The notes under the pieces: generated by a model
What the model was told of the DNA's origin: nothing
Databases searched by the model: none
Seen by the model: the letters and a program-made list of their open reading frames with translations, nothing else
Program-made: the position numbers and the translations under genes
Shown here: positions 10,101 through 22,200 of the stretch, piece by piece
How positions within the stretch are numbered: the first letter of the stretch is position 1
Layout of the letters: every line of letters begins with the position of its first letter
Assembly: GCF_040807025.1 (NCBI RefSeq)
Contig: NC_090968.1
Coordinates: 3,089,906-3,153,905 of the forward strand
Origin: Struthio camelus
Lineage: Eukaryota; Chordata; Aves; Struthioniformes; Struthionidae
Direction of reading: 5' to 3'
Length of the DNA stretch: 64,000 nucleotides

Positions 10101-11257
10101 TCCGGCTTTGCTCCGTATGTGCCCAAGTCTCTTTCCCTGCTGTCAGGACACCCAAACTGCAGTGGGGTTCCCTCCTTACAGCTCTGGAGCTTGGGCACAG
10201 ATCAGTGTTTTGCCCCTCGTAGAGGCATCCTGTGTGAAATGTCCCGATCCCACCTGTACGTGTGCTCTCTGCGTTACCGTGCCCTTTCTCCGGCAGGCTC
10301 CGGACAGCGCGCTGACTTTTGGACCGTTTTTCTTGTTGTGCCTTTCAGGGGAAGAAGGTGGACGGTGCCGCAAATGCCTATGCCATCAACGTGTCACAGA
10401 AGAGAAAATACAGGTTGGTGTTTCTGCCCGTGGGGAAACTCGCCCTGCTGTGGTGACCGCGCAGAATTTAGCTGCGTTTTTATGATAGAGAAATAATTCC
10501 TTTTACGCGGTGGTCTCATTCAGAGGAAGCTCTGCAGCCTTATGGTGAAGCTGCTGTCCCTAAGCTTATTTAGGAGGTGATCTGGCTGCTTTTACCTTCA
10601 CAAAGACAAGCTGTACACTTTGTACTATCAGACAGGGGTAAGTTTGAGGCCTCTGGTTTCTCCTTGAAATCCTGAAAGCAAAAAGGGCGCGTTGTCTGTC
10701 AGCAAGACGTGCTGCGTGTGGCTAGAACAGGACAGAGCATCAGTCCTCCCCTAAGGAACTCTGTTGTCCTGTTTCTTGGAATAAAAAAATAGAGCCTGTT
10801 AATTCTGTTTTCTTTTTCACGGGAGACTGAGTTTAAAGCATGCAGAACATCTGTAGTGGCAGACTTTGGATTTGGTGCTTCTGTTTTAACCAGGCAGGTG
10901 CAGACCTGACAGCATCACGCTGGTGGTGCTCCAGAGGTTCAGTCCTCAGCAAGGTGTCCAATTTAAACAAGAAAGGTGCTCGATATAAGCCACTTGGTTG
11001 TTGTGCACTTGTTCCTTCAGCCTTGGGGAGTTTGATTTCCCCGTGGCTGCTGATTACCGTTACAGACCTCTGTCAGATACTCCTTTGCAGCCGATCTAGC
11101 TGGAAGTTTGCCGGTCTTCTAAAGTTTGGAGTCTCTTGTGGTTGGTTGGTTGGTTGGTGTTAAGCGTAGTTACTGATGTTGTTTTCCTTCCTCTCACCAC
11201 AGGCAGTACATGAACAGAAAAGGAGGATTCAACAGACCTTTGGATTTCATTGCTTGA
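7189..11257 (+). CDS. SNRNP27: U4/U6.U5 tri-snRNP 27 kDa protein (SNRNP27), complete
   Basis: SNRNP27 is a small SR-like protein of the U4/U6.U5 tri-snRNP in the nucleus. Coding exons: 7189-7225, 9244-9364, 9557-9669, 9841-9920, 10349-10413 and 11203-11257 (TGA 11255-11257). They join in frame to 156 aa, close to the ~155 aa of the human protein as I recall it. The protein starts [19 protein letters not shown], has an Arg-Ser domain to about residue 75 ([17 protein letters not shown]), a charged linker ([11 protein letters not shown]), and the conserved C-terminal domain: [40 protein letters not shown], then [11 protein letters not shown] at the end. This C-terminal block is the family signature. 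The ATG follows the GC-rich leader and is the only one that gives the RS start. Exon 1 encodes only 12 complete codons, so a G-rich 2-kb intron begins 37 bases after the start codon. Confidence 0.97.
7230..8790 (+). repeat. G-rich minisatellite in SNRNP27 intron 1
   Basis: About 1.5 kb of variable 26-33-bp units built on GGAGCCGGTGTGGGGCTGGG followed by a G-run and either GGACACGGAG/GGACATGGAG or GGAAGGAG. Units degenerate towards the right end (after about 8500). The plus strand, and so the nascent RNA, is full of G-runs of four or more. All three forward frames are open for hundreds of codons, which is a composition effect and not coding. Confidence 0.93.
8791..9243 (+). other. Rest of SNRNP27 intron 1, no gene seen
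   Basis: GC-rich unique sequence between the minisatellite and the acceptor of the RS-domain exon (AG at 9242-9243). It contains a short direct duplication GTAAACCGAGCG at about 9190-9212. No further feature could be supported. Confidence 0.6.
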
Positions 11258-11563
11258 CGCTTGGATTGGTCAGTTGCCTGTGGGGAAGGACTTACTGCGT
11301 CACCAGTGAATAGCACTTGCTTTCACACATGCTGGTAGCTCAGAGACAGGATTTTGGCTTCTCTCTGTAAAATGAAACGGGGTTATTTATAACAAATGCA
11401 GGTGTGCTTCCTCTGCCCCACAGGAAGAGAGGGAAAAGATCGTTGTTCCTTAGAGTCTTTGGTTTTTATAATGTCCAGCTTGGTTCGTTCCTTGTCAGGG
11501 TTACCTGATGGTTGTACTTTTCTTGTGTTGTTTTTTTTTTAATAACTCGGTATTGTCCATAAC

Positions 11564-11626
11564 AATAAAAATCTGTATATATTTTCCTTTGCTCTTTAAA
11601 CTGCGATAGCATCACTCAGGAATAAA
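11564..11626 (+). terminator. SNRNP27: SNRNP27 poly(A) signals
   Basis: Two canonical AATAAA hexamers, at 11564-11569 and 11621-11626, lie 307 and 364 bases after the stop codon in an AT-rich 3' UTR. Either may be used. Confidence 0.75.
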
Positions 11627-11649
11627 ATGAGAGAGAGGAGGCTGCTGAA

Positions 11650-14420
11650 GATCTCTGGGCAGTTATTTGCCTGAATGTAGCGGTGGTTCAGAGTAGGCGT
11701 TAACAACCCGCAGTACGTGGGTAGCGCTGGAAGAAAGCTGCTTCCAAGGAGCATGGGAACACGGCGTGAAGAGCTGAACGCCTCCTTGCACGCGTGTGGT
11801 CGGAGCTGTGTGGAGCCGGGAGCAGCTACCGATGGTGTTAATCCTGCTCTTTGAGCAGGCGGAGTTTGGGAACCTGTGGTTTAGGGTTTCAAGCAGAAAA
11901 GCGTTGGTTGTGTTTTTGTTTGTGTATCGATTGGCTCACCCCGACGCTTCGCTGCTTCTTATCTTACTGCTGAAACAGTTGTTTGTGCAGGATTTCTCAC
12001 CTGCAGATCATACCGTACGTTTAATCCTCGTCTTGCTACTTCAGTCATCAAATTCTTCCTAACCACAGCATGGGATGGCACGGGAATGTTAAACCGGGCT
12101 TGAACGTTTAGCAGTATTTCTGCTACTTTCGAGGCTGAGCCTTTCCTGGGCAAAGCAGGGAGCGTTGCTGGCGACTAGACGAGAACCGTGTAACGTCTTA
12201 CCTGATCGTTGCTTACTGAGCAGCCCAACTGCGGTTGCGAGGCGTTCGCTAGCCTTTCCCAGCGCCGGGTTTTTGCCGTACGGCTCACGCGCAGCCCAGG
12301 AGATGGCAGCACGGACCTGGGAGAGCGAAAGCCCTTTGAATCGGGGTGGTTGAGGCAGTGGCTTGTCAGACAAAGGGCCTCTGCTCATGCATTTATTCAG
12401 CCAATAAAGCTACTGCTCACAGGGCAAAGTAACGTTGCAAGAGCACTGCCTGTATTTTTAGCTGCCTTTAATGCAACATGAAATGTTTGTGCTTTTTCAA
12501 CGAAAAAAAAAAAGGACCAAGTGGTGCTGTTGCCTTAGGGCCTCTCTTGCCTGCTTTTTTCTGGGGCCTGCTGCTCCTAGCAGAGCCCAGCAAGCGGCTC
12601 TGAGACCAGCAGTCTGCAGCGGGGGGGGGCTTTTGCTCAAAAGTGCTTCAATTCTCTGGTTATCCAAATAGTTTAAAAAGCGTATGTGTGTATTTAACGT
12701 AGGGGGATTAAGATCGGGCAGCCTTTGCTACGGACAGCTTCATGCTTTTTTGTTTTCCCAAGGTCCAGCTCGGTATTTCATGCTGTGGCAATTGAGATGG
12801 ATTCCTAAAACCCAGCCTGGTGCAGCAAATCCGACTCTTCAACACCTCACTTGGGCTGGCTTTTACGGTCTGCCTCTCCTCTGTCCCCGTGCAGCTCTGG
12901 TGGTTTACCTGAGGACTAAGTGTGCTGTGTTTCTCCTGGAGCTCGGGGTGAGGCTGAGGTTGACACCCAGTTCCTGATCTCAAGCGTGGCTAGTTTTTCC
13001 TCCGGACTTTCGGGCAGGGTGGGTTGAGGCAGCGTTGAGATGGCGACACCGCCGATCTTTCCGCAGCGCTTAATCAGCCCGGGCCACGTGGCGTGACTTG
13101 TCACAGGCTCCTGTCTGCCGTCCTCAGATAAGGCCCCACTGGTGGCCAGGGATTTCCAAATCAGCAGGATGTAGTAGTCACTTTTTTAGTTTCATGTTCT
13201 CGATAATTAGAAACTGCTCGTCACGCAAGCAAGCGTGAGCTTGCTCCAGCCTGGTACGTGGGCAGGGAGGGACCTCGCGGCTCAGCCTCGGCCGAAGCCG
13301 AGCGCCGCCGGCCAGAAACCCCCTCGGCCCCGAACGGGTGCTCCGAGGAGGAACCTCGATTCCTGTCCTCCGCGACGAGCTCCGAAACCGGCGGAGGTGT
13401 CAGAATCCGTCCACACCTAACGCCCGCTTTCCCCCTTTTATTGCGTGCGGGCCCAGCAGGGCGCTGCTTTGGGAGAGGGGAAGGGAAGGAGGCCGCGGCG
13501 CGGGCTCCCGCAGGCGAGAGCGGTTCAGCTCTGCTCCGGCACGTAGGACGGCCGCCGGTTGCTAGAAAGCTCTTCTGCAACGCGTGCCGCGTAAAGCCGA
13601 GCTCGCCGGAGCGATACTGAGCCCTTCTTGGTCGTTGCCTCGCTCGAGCTATCTCTGGTGGAGGAGCTGGGCGCTATCGGTGAGCCCCGGGTTCGCAGCC
13701 AGCTGGCAGGAGTCACGTAGCAGGCTCCGAAACGTGCTCCGTCACCCTTGTTTGGAGGCTGGGTGGGAGCAGGGCGCTGGCAGGGGCCCAAGCAGTGCCG
13801 GGAGGGAGCTGCGGGGATGGTGGCGAATGGGAGGAAGGAGAAAACGCAAGTGGAAGGAGAGGAGGAGAGAGGGGCTAAGTGACAGTAAAGAGGACTTCCT
13901 GGATTCGGAGGCAAGACCAAATATTTCAAGTAAACGAAAAGCAAAAGTCGGCCTGCAGGGAATACAAACGCAAGCAGTCAATCGCCATTAGGTGGAGAAA
14001 AAAGTTGAGATTTGACAAAAAACCTAGGCAAAGGCCCGAAGCGTTCAGTACGGTAGTCTGCCTTATGCCGCAGTTGTGCTCAACTCGATAGTCAGGTCGC
14101 TCCCCCAAAGGAAATCAGCGTTTCCCTTATATCTGGGCAACGGGCCTGGCCCACCTGAGCTATAAATCGCTCCTGTTTCTCCTTTAAGTTCAGGCTTATC
14201 TCTCTTTCTGCGTTTTGAACGGCTTGGTTCTCTTCTGCGACACCCGGCGAGGGCCAGACAGGGCGCCGGGCACAGGACGGCGGCGAGGCGAGGCGAGGCG
14301 GGTGAGTCACCCCGGGGCCCGGCGGGGGGGCAAGGCCGGGTTTCGGGGAGCGGGGAGGGAGGGCAGCCGCGCCGAGCCGCCCCTCGTCACCCCGCAGCGG
14401 GGCCGGGGCGGCTGCATCCA
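11650..14420. other. Intergenic stretch between SNRNP27 and the MXD1 upstream array
   Basis: Unique sequence with no coding exon I can recognise on either strand. It includes a plus-strand AATAAA at 12403-12408 with no obvious gene before it, and a GC-rich patch at about 13230-13600 containing the small inverted repeat CTCGGCCGAAGCCGAG. The short open frames lack conserved motifs and recognisable exon structure. Confidence 0.5.
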
Positions 14421-14439
14421 CCGCCACCCCGGCCGTGGG

Positions 14440-15645
14440 GTGCGGGAAAAGGGGTGCTGCCCTGGGGTGCTCCCTGCTGCGGGGGGTCCCCTGTATGGGG
14501 CATCCCTGGGGGGGGGGTCTCTGGGTGCTCCTTGCCCTGGGAAAGTGCCTGCATGGGGGATCCTGGGGGGGGGGGGCCCAGGTGCTCCCTGCCCCAGGGG
14601 TGTCCCAGCATGGGGGGCCCCCTAGGGAGGGTTTTGGGGAGGGGTGTCCCTGCATGGGGGATCCTGGGGGGGTCCCCAGGTGCTCTCTGCCCCAGGGGTG
14701 TCCCAGCATGGGGGACCCCCTAGGGAGGGTTTTGGGGAGGGATGTCCCTGCATGGGGGATCCTGGGGGGGGGTCCCCAGGTGCTCCCTGCCCCAGGGGTG
14801 TCCCAGCATGGGGGACCCCCTAGGGAGGGTTTTGGGGAGGGATGTCCCTGCATGGGGGATCCTGGGGGGGGGTCCCCAGGTGCTCCCTGCCCCAGGGGTG
14901 TCCCAGCATGGGGGACCCCCTAGGGAGGGTTTTGGGGAGGGGTGTCCCTGCATGGGGGATTCTGGGGGGGGTCCCCAGGTGCTCTCTGCCCCAGGGGTGT
15001 CCCAGCATGGGGGACCTCCTAGGAAGGGTTTTGGGGAGGGGTGTCCCTGCATCCCTCCCCCATCCCTGTCTTTGAATGCTCCCTGTCCGGGGGGAGGGGG
15101 GTCCCTTCATGAAGGACCCCCTAGGGAGGGTTTCTGGGGGGGGATCCCTGCATGGGGGGGGTCTTTGGGTGCTCCCTGTCTGGGAGGGGGTCCCTGCATG
15201 GGGGGGTCTTTGGGTGCTCCCTGTCTGGGGGGGGGGGGTCCCTTCATGAAGGACCCCCTAGGGAGGGTTTCCGGGGGGGGGAATCCCTGCATGGAGGGGT
15301 CTTTGAGTGCTCCCTGTCTGGGGGGGGGGTCCCTTCATGAAGGACCCCCTAGGGAGGGTTTCTGGGGGGGGAATCCCTGCATGGAGGGGTCTTTGAGTGC
15401 TCCCTGTCTGGGGGGGGATCCCTGCATAGGGAATCCCCAGGGGGGTCCTTGCATGGGGGACCCCTTAGGGAGGGTTTCTGGGGGGGGATCCCTGCATGGG
15501 GGGGTCTTTGGGTGCTCCCTGTCCGGAGGGGAGGGTCCCTATATGGGGGGTCCCTGCCTCGGGGTTCCCTGCAGGGGGGGGTCCCTGGGTGCTCCCTGTC
15601 CCGGGGGGGGTGTCCTTGCATGGGGGGGGGGGGGACTCCCCGGGG
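14440..15645. repeat. G-rich tandem array of about 100-bp units upstream of MXD1
   Basis: Two related unit types. Type I (about 14500-15050) has five copies with spacing 98-100 bp, marked by TGTCCCAGCATGGGG at about 14601, 14699, 14799, 14899 and 14999, then CCCCCTAGGGAGGGTTTTGG. Type II (about 15050-15645) has more irregular units with CTTTGGGTGCTCCCTGTCTG and CCCTTCATGAAGGACCCC, the latter holding a 12-bp perfect palindrome. The array ends some 600 bp before the MXD1 start codon. Confidence 0.92.
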
Positions 15646-15699
15646 AGGGGGTCCCGCCCCGTTGCCTCTGTCGGGCCCACGTTGACACCTGGCGCCGGC

Positions 15700-16275
15700 G
15701 CCCCGCCCCCCCGGCGCTTCCCGCCTCGCGATTGGTTGCCTCGGCAGGAAGTGAGTCAGGGTTGGAGGCGAGAGGGGGGAAGGGGGAGGGCCGGCTACCA
15801 TATAGGGCGAGGCCCAGCCAGAGGTCGTGCCAATGGGAGGCCGGTGGGCGGGGGCGGGGAGGGGGCGGGGCGCCCTCCGGGGCTCGGCCAATAGCGGCAG
15901 GGCGTGGCGCTGTTGCCCAATGGCGGCGGCAGGGGGTGGGGCCTCAGGGGGAGGGCCGCTCCCTTCCGCCCTCCCCTCCTCCTCCTCCTCCTTTGGCGTC
16001 GCGACGCCGGGCGGGCCTGCCCTGTGGCCTCCCTCCTCCGCCAATGGGGAGCGGCGCGCGGAGGGGGAGGCGGCCAATGAGGAGGCGGGGCGGCGCGGCG
16101 GGGGCCAACGGGCGCGCGGCGGGGCGGGGCCGGCGGGGCGGGGCGGGGCCGGGCGGATAAACAGCGGCGCGGCGGCGGCGGCGGCGGCTCGCGCTCCGCT
16201 CCCCCCCCCACTCACCACCCCCCCCCCCCCCCAGCTCCGCGCGCGCGGCGCCCCCTTCCCTCACAGCGCGGCAAG
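15700..16275 (+). promoter_or_regulatory. MXD1: MXD1 CpG-island promoter with five CCAAT boxes
   Basis: CCAAT occurs five times in the plus orientation: 15830-15834, 15888-15892, 15917-15921, 16041-16045 and 16074-16078. Several GC boxes (GGGGCGGGGC type) surround them. GGATAAA at about 16155-16161 could act as a weak TATA-like element, which would place the start of transcription near 16190 and give a short C-rich 5' UTR. The motifs are read directly; their activity is inferred. Confidence 0.7.
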
Positions 16276-19200
16276 ATGGCGGCGGCGGCGCGCGGCGGCG
16301 GCGGGAACATCCAGATGCTGCTGGAGGCGGCCGAGTACCTGGATCGGCGGGAGCGAGGTACCGGCGGCGCCCGCCTCTCCCCCCCCCCTCCCTCGCGGCG
16401 GGCCCGGCAGTGACGGGGCGGTGTGTGTGGGGTTATGTCTCCGCAGAAGTGGAGCACGGCTACGCCTCGCTGCTCCCCTACGGCGGCGGCAAGGACGGCG
16501 AGGCCCTGCGGCGCCGCGACAAGGCCAAGAGGAGCGGCGGCGGCGGCGGCAAGGACGGCGGCAGCAGGTAACGGCCGTTAGCCGGCGGCGACACGCCTCG
16601 CCCCCGTGAGGGGCGGCCTCGGCCGCGGCGGGGCTGGCCCGGGCGGTTGGTGCCGCGTCCCGCTGCCGGCAGCTCCCGGCGGTCCTGGGCGCCCGGTGGG
16701 GCGGTAAAAACACTGTCCCGGGGCGCCCAGCAGGTCTGGGAGATCCTGCTGTCCAAGGGTGTTGGGTGATCTGGTAAAAACACTGTCCCGGGGCGCCCAG
16801 CAGCTCTGGGAGATCCTGCTGTCCAAGGGTGTTGGGTGGTCCGGTAAAAACACCGTCCCGGGGTGATCAGTGGGTCCGGGAGACCCTGCTGTCCAAGGGT
16901 GTTGGGTGGTCTGGTAAAAACATCATCCTGGGGTGATCAGCAGCTCTGGGAGATCCTGCTGTCCAAGGGTGTTGGGTGGTCTGGTAAAAACACTGTCCCG
17001 GGGCGCCCAGCAGGTCTGGGAGATCCTGCTGTCCAAGGGTGTTGGGTGATCTGGTAAAAACACTGTCCCGGGGCGCCCAGCAGGTCTGGGAGATCCTGCT
17101 GTCCAAGGGTGTTGGGTGATCTGGTAAAAACACTGTCCCGGGGTGATCAGTGAGTCCGGGAGACCCTGCTGTCCAAGGGTGTTGGGTGATCCAGTAAAAA
17201 CACTGTCCCGGGGCGCCCAGCACGTCTGGGAGATCCTGCTGTCCAAGGGTGTTGGGTGGTCCGGTAAAAACACCGTCCCGGGGTGATCAGTGGGTCCGGG
17301 AGACCCTGCTGTCCAAGGGTGTTGGGTGGTCCAGCGAAAACATTGTCCTGGGGTGCCCAGCAGGCCTGGGAGACCCTGCTGTCCAAGAGTGTTTGGTGAT
17401 CTGGTAAAAACACCGTCCCGGGGTGCCCGGCAGGCCTGGGAGACCCCGCTGTCCAAGGGTTCTGCAAAAAGCAGCCACTCTCGTCATGCCAATGTTACCC
17501 CACCTTGTTACGCCTTGTTTAGTGCATGCCTTGAGACAGGTTGCTGTCCGTGACCCTCAACTTCTCGCAGGCAGTGCTGGCGCTCGGGTGGGCTGCCTCG
17601 GCCCCGAGTAGGTGCCTGCGCGTTTCCACCGTGCCCGTGCGGAGCTGTGGGGATGCGCGGCGAGGGCGAGCCTTTGAGGGGTAGGTCGTTCCTCGGAAGA
17701 GGATAGAGGGGAGCCGCTGGAAGTGCCCGTCTTGGGCAAACTTGGGTCTGAAATTTGCAATCATGTGATGTGGCGAGTGGCATTTCTGAAGGGGATGTGA
17801 GAGCTGGACTTTTTATTTGAAGCGGTGTCCTACCGAAGCTTTGGAAGTTAAACAGATCTGAGTTTGCGAGTATCCTTAATTAAAGCAAGATTTTTTAAAT
17901 ATTATTTTGGCTTAGCGCAGAAAACAGCCTGGTTTTTGTTTGATGCTCAGATTAAATCTCCTAGTGCTGCTTTTGTTTGATGGTGTGCCTTTATTCTCCT
18001 CCTTGAAATCCATCTAGAGTCTTGACGCAGATTATTAATCTCTGATATAAATATGCATCCAGTCCTTGAGATACTAAAAATGCTAAATGGTTGGGCGTTT
18101 GGGTAACGACTCCGTGTGTTGTCTATGGCAGAGACTGGCGTTGTCCAAGTTCAAGTTGGATTTAAGGAAGTAGGTGGTTTAGTACAAGCAAGTTCTGCTA
18201 GACTGTGTTTTTAGGGGAGTATTTAATTAAGCCTCGAAGGCCTGTGAATTAAACGCTCCCGTGTCTTGTTTTATTTGCTTGCTCTTCTGTTTTGTAAAAC
18301 AGAAACTACTACCTCATAGGGGATGGCTTGTGCTATGATACAAACTAGCAGAAACCAGGAAGTTTGCAGTTAAAGGTCTGGTTTTAACTCATGCTGCTCA
18401 GCTCTGTGGTTGGCGGTTGAAGATCCATACGTGATGTGATGCATGCGGTAGACAAACAAGGCTGAGGTGGAGCGCAGCCGGCGAGGGCTGCGTTAACTTT
18501 CTGTTTGTCTTGTCGCAGGCTTACGTGCCCGCCTCGGGAGCGATCTTGAGTTTTGATAGCTGCCGATTGTCATGTCAGCGTGAGCGTAGCCTTGTATTCC
18601 TTGGGAGTTACAATTGTAAGGGGAGACAGGGCTTTGAAACTGTTTGGAGGGCAGAGGGGTAGACTAAGGATATTCTGTTAGCTGGAGCAGAAGTAAAAGT
18701 TTTGGCCCAGGGCTCCTGTGTCTTAACCTTCACCAGAAAGATTTTTCTTGGCAAATGGAAATTGTGAGTGAAAGAATTGAGCGTAACTTTGTTCGTATAT
18801 GCCCAGAAAATAACATTGACCTCTTTTTTCGTCATCCGTTAGTTTTTCTGCCACTTTAATAATGTTAAAATTGCCTCTGTGTTGTAGAGATCAAGTTATC
18901 GACTGATTTTTTTCAGGAGTGGTGTTTTCCTGGTGGCTTGGGCTGACTCTGGAGAGCCACCTTTGTGCAAATACGTGCATATCAAGTGACTGGCAGACGA
19001 AAACACAGCTAGGAGAGAAACTTCAACGCAGAATGAAGTCGGAGCAGGTTCATCTTTGAAACGTCATCTGTGGGCAGATCGCTTTGTTTCTTATTGGTCC
19101 ATTTTTAGCTGTTTGTCTAGGGAGGAGCAACTTTGCTGTCACTAGATATGTCAGGTTTTCCTTGTTCTGAACATATTTGTCCGTGTTACATAGTAGCAGT

Positions 19201-22200
19201 TGACCTTTGATAGTGTCTGTAACACCATGCGCTGCCCAGAACAGGGCAGGGACAAGTCGCTTTCTGTACCGTTTCTTGCTGTCTCCGAAAGCGAGGGTGT
19301 TCCCATCTTCTCCTGTGCAGTCGCTTGAAGGCTGCTGCTGGGTTCCCATTGCCGCAGTGGGAGCTAGATTAGCTCTTTTGGTCTCTGGGCGATAAGCAGA
19401 CTCCTCATGGAGCTGAGCACTTTTAAACAGAAATGCAGAACGCTAAAACGTGGTCTGAGTGAACTTGCGGGTGTACGTAGCACCTGGAGGTGCTCCCGGT
19501 TTCCTTTCTGACGGATAAGATTTTTAAGCTGCTTCTTCCCTTTAGTTCTGCCACTGATTCACCGCAAAAAACAGTAATTTCTGGGTGGTATTAAAGATAA
19601 AATTGGCAATTGCGGTTTTTGCAGTGACTTTCTTCTATTGTTATGGTCTGGAGAGAAAAGATCAAGTTTCGAAAGTAACGCTGGCGGCGTGCCAGCCTTC
19701 TGAGGCTCGCGTTCTAGGTTTCAGTTAGTGTGAAGCGTTATCGGCTGCTCCGCAGGTATTAAGGTGTTCAGAAATGGGTCTGGTAATACACAGGAGTGTG
19801 GCCTGTCTACCAAGGGGTGAAGCTGGGGATCCTCTGCGCAGCTGGAAGTTAAGTTCGGAGCTGTAAGCCAGGGTGTGCAGAGCTGTCACTGTGTTGTAAG
19901 TATGGCCGAGCCTGCGTCTCGGGAGTGGAAATCCTGCCATGCCGCCGCTCCCGGGAGCGCGGTAGTGCTTCTCCGGACAAGCCAATTACACGTTTCCTTT
20001 TTGCTCGTAGAAGGGAGTAAGGGCAGGAGCTGTTCCTGTGTTCTGCATGGATATTCGACTAGTGCAAATGTGATTAAATGCGATTAAAGCTGGAAATGGT
20101 GAAAGCTGCTGCGGAGCCCCTGAACAAAATACCTCAGTCTAAGCAGTTACTGCGCACAGGTCTTCCGCGTTCAGCAAAGTCAGTTATGTGTGTGTTTTTT
20201 TTTTTTTTCTTTAAAGAGAATTAGGCGGTGAGAAAGAGAGATGAATTGTGTAGGGATCGTTAAACCAGTGTAGGGTTTTATATTCTAAAAATATAATTTG
20301 CCAACTAATATACATTTTCCTAAACACTAGCAACTGTCTATGCAAAAGAAAAATGCTAATCAGGGCTGCAAAACAAAGTCGCTAAAGAAAGAATGAATTT
20401 ATTAGTAAAAGCTTCCTGGTAATGGGGCTCTTCCCCTCTGTCAAAACGAACCCTTAAAGGTGTTTGACTTTTTTATCTTTGTCTGGGCTAGTAGTAAAGC
20501 ACAGGTTTGTAACAGTATGTTGGCTTGCATGAGCTTGAAGTTTGTAAGTGCTTATAACCGGGATGTGGTGAAGGGTTCAGTTTTAAAAATGGAACTTCTT
20601 TATATGGAAAAGTTTAATGGAGAAGCCCCTGGGAGCAGAGAGCCCAAGTCTTTCTTCTTAGCTGTTTACAGAGGCTCTGGGAGGAAGAACTTGCTGTTCC
20701 ATTACATGTCAGAATAATGTGCATCCGTTTAAATGATCTGTGAAGAAATATGGACCTTTCAATCTCAATTGGAATCAAATGTCTTTGGACTTTTTGAAAT
20801 TGTCTGGAAGCTGGATGCTGGCTTTTCAGAACACATTGCTTTAAACAATGCAACCAGAAAGCAAACAAAAGGAGCCATGTTAAGATTAATCTCATTAGAA
20901 AGATGGGGGAGGAGGGTTGTGATGGCTTCCGAAACAATGGCTGACCTATTGTGAAATACTGCTGACAAAGTTGCTGAGAGTAGTGCTGCTAGGAATACCC
21001 CAGTGTGGCTAGCGGGTGTCTTCAGCTCACAAGTTGGTGGCGTTGCTTGTTTTCATAGTAAACTCCTTCAGTGGGGGGGCCCGTAGGAAGTGCGGTGGAA
21101 GCTAGTGATCTGTAGGTGAGACTCAGGACAGATCAGATGGAGTTGGTACGCTGCTTTTCTTTGTCATAGTAGCGTCTGGGTTTTTTTTTTATGTCTTTAG
21201 GTTTTCAGTCATGTAGTAACGTTTTTTCTGAGTGAGAGAAGCGTCGTCTGAAGCTTTTACAAGCAGCGCAGCCAACTCTTTATTCTGAGCGTGCATCCAA
21301 GTGGTCCTTACCTAAACATCAGCCCTCTCGTCGTGTGAAAGGTGGCCTTTTTTAGATGTCCTCGGTTCTGTCTGAGAGAAAATGAGGAGCAGCTTGTTTT
21401 TTCTGCCCTTTCTTAGCTTAGAATAAATTAGGAGCCTAAGGATAATTTGTAAATGGACTTAACCTCGAAACCTAAGCTAGTGTTATGTTTGGCATCTCTC
21501 ACTCCCCCCTCCCCGGTAAGTGTGAAATGCTAAATGGTTGTTTGACCCAGGGCATCTTTGTTCACATGTCATCTCCTGGGAGTTTGCCACCAGTTTTGCA
21601 GGAGATGATAAGCGGAGTGCAAACGGCCTCTTCCTACCTGGGTAGCAACAGGTCCTAGTTCTGAGCTTTGTTCCCCGAGCAGCGAGCAGCGGAGACAGAA
21701 GCGAACTTCAAATACAGATGTCGAGACTCCTGGGGGGCCTGTTAGCCATATCGTATTGCTGTTGCGCGTGGCAGCGTGTTCTCAGTTGTTTTGAGATTCC
21801 TGATTAAATGCTACGCAGCCTTCACAAAAGCAGTGTTTTTCCAGAAGGTGGCACGGAAGACTGGAGCTTTCCTCTATGTTTCATGGAATTGTTAACCCCC
21901 CATCTCTTTGTCTTCTGTGCAAATAGCTGTAGATACTCAATTGACTTCTCTTGTATTGTGTGCCTTTCTCACACAGTGCAATTAGAGAGAAGTCTTTAAA
22001 AGGCTTTTTTTTTTTTTTTTTTAAACATACAATTAGCCTAACACTCAAGGGCATCTGTGGTGTGTGAAAGCGCGCTTTATTTCTCATAGGCTAAATTTCA
22101 GGTTTGTGTTAAGATGGAGCAATTTTCCTCTTTCTACTTAGAGATAAGAACTTCTGCGCTGAGAGCGTGGTGGATCTCAAGGGTCTGTTGCTTAATCTTC

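Noticed and set aside
10090-10350. Intronic box C/D snoRNA in SNRNP27 intron 4 (GATGATG at about 10093)
   Set aside because: The C-box match is imperfect and no paired D box with a terminal stem was found.
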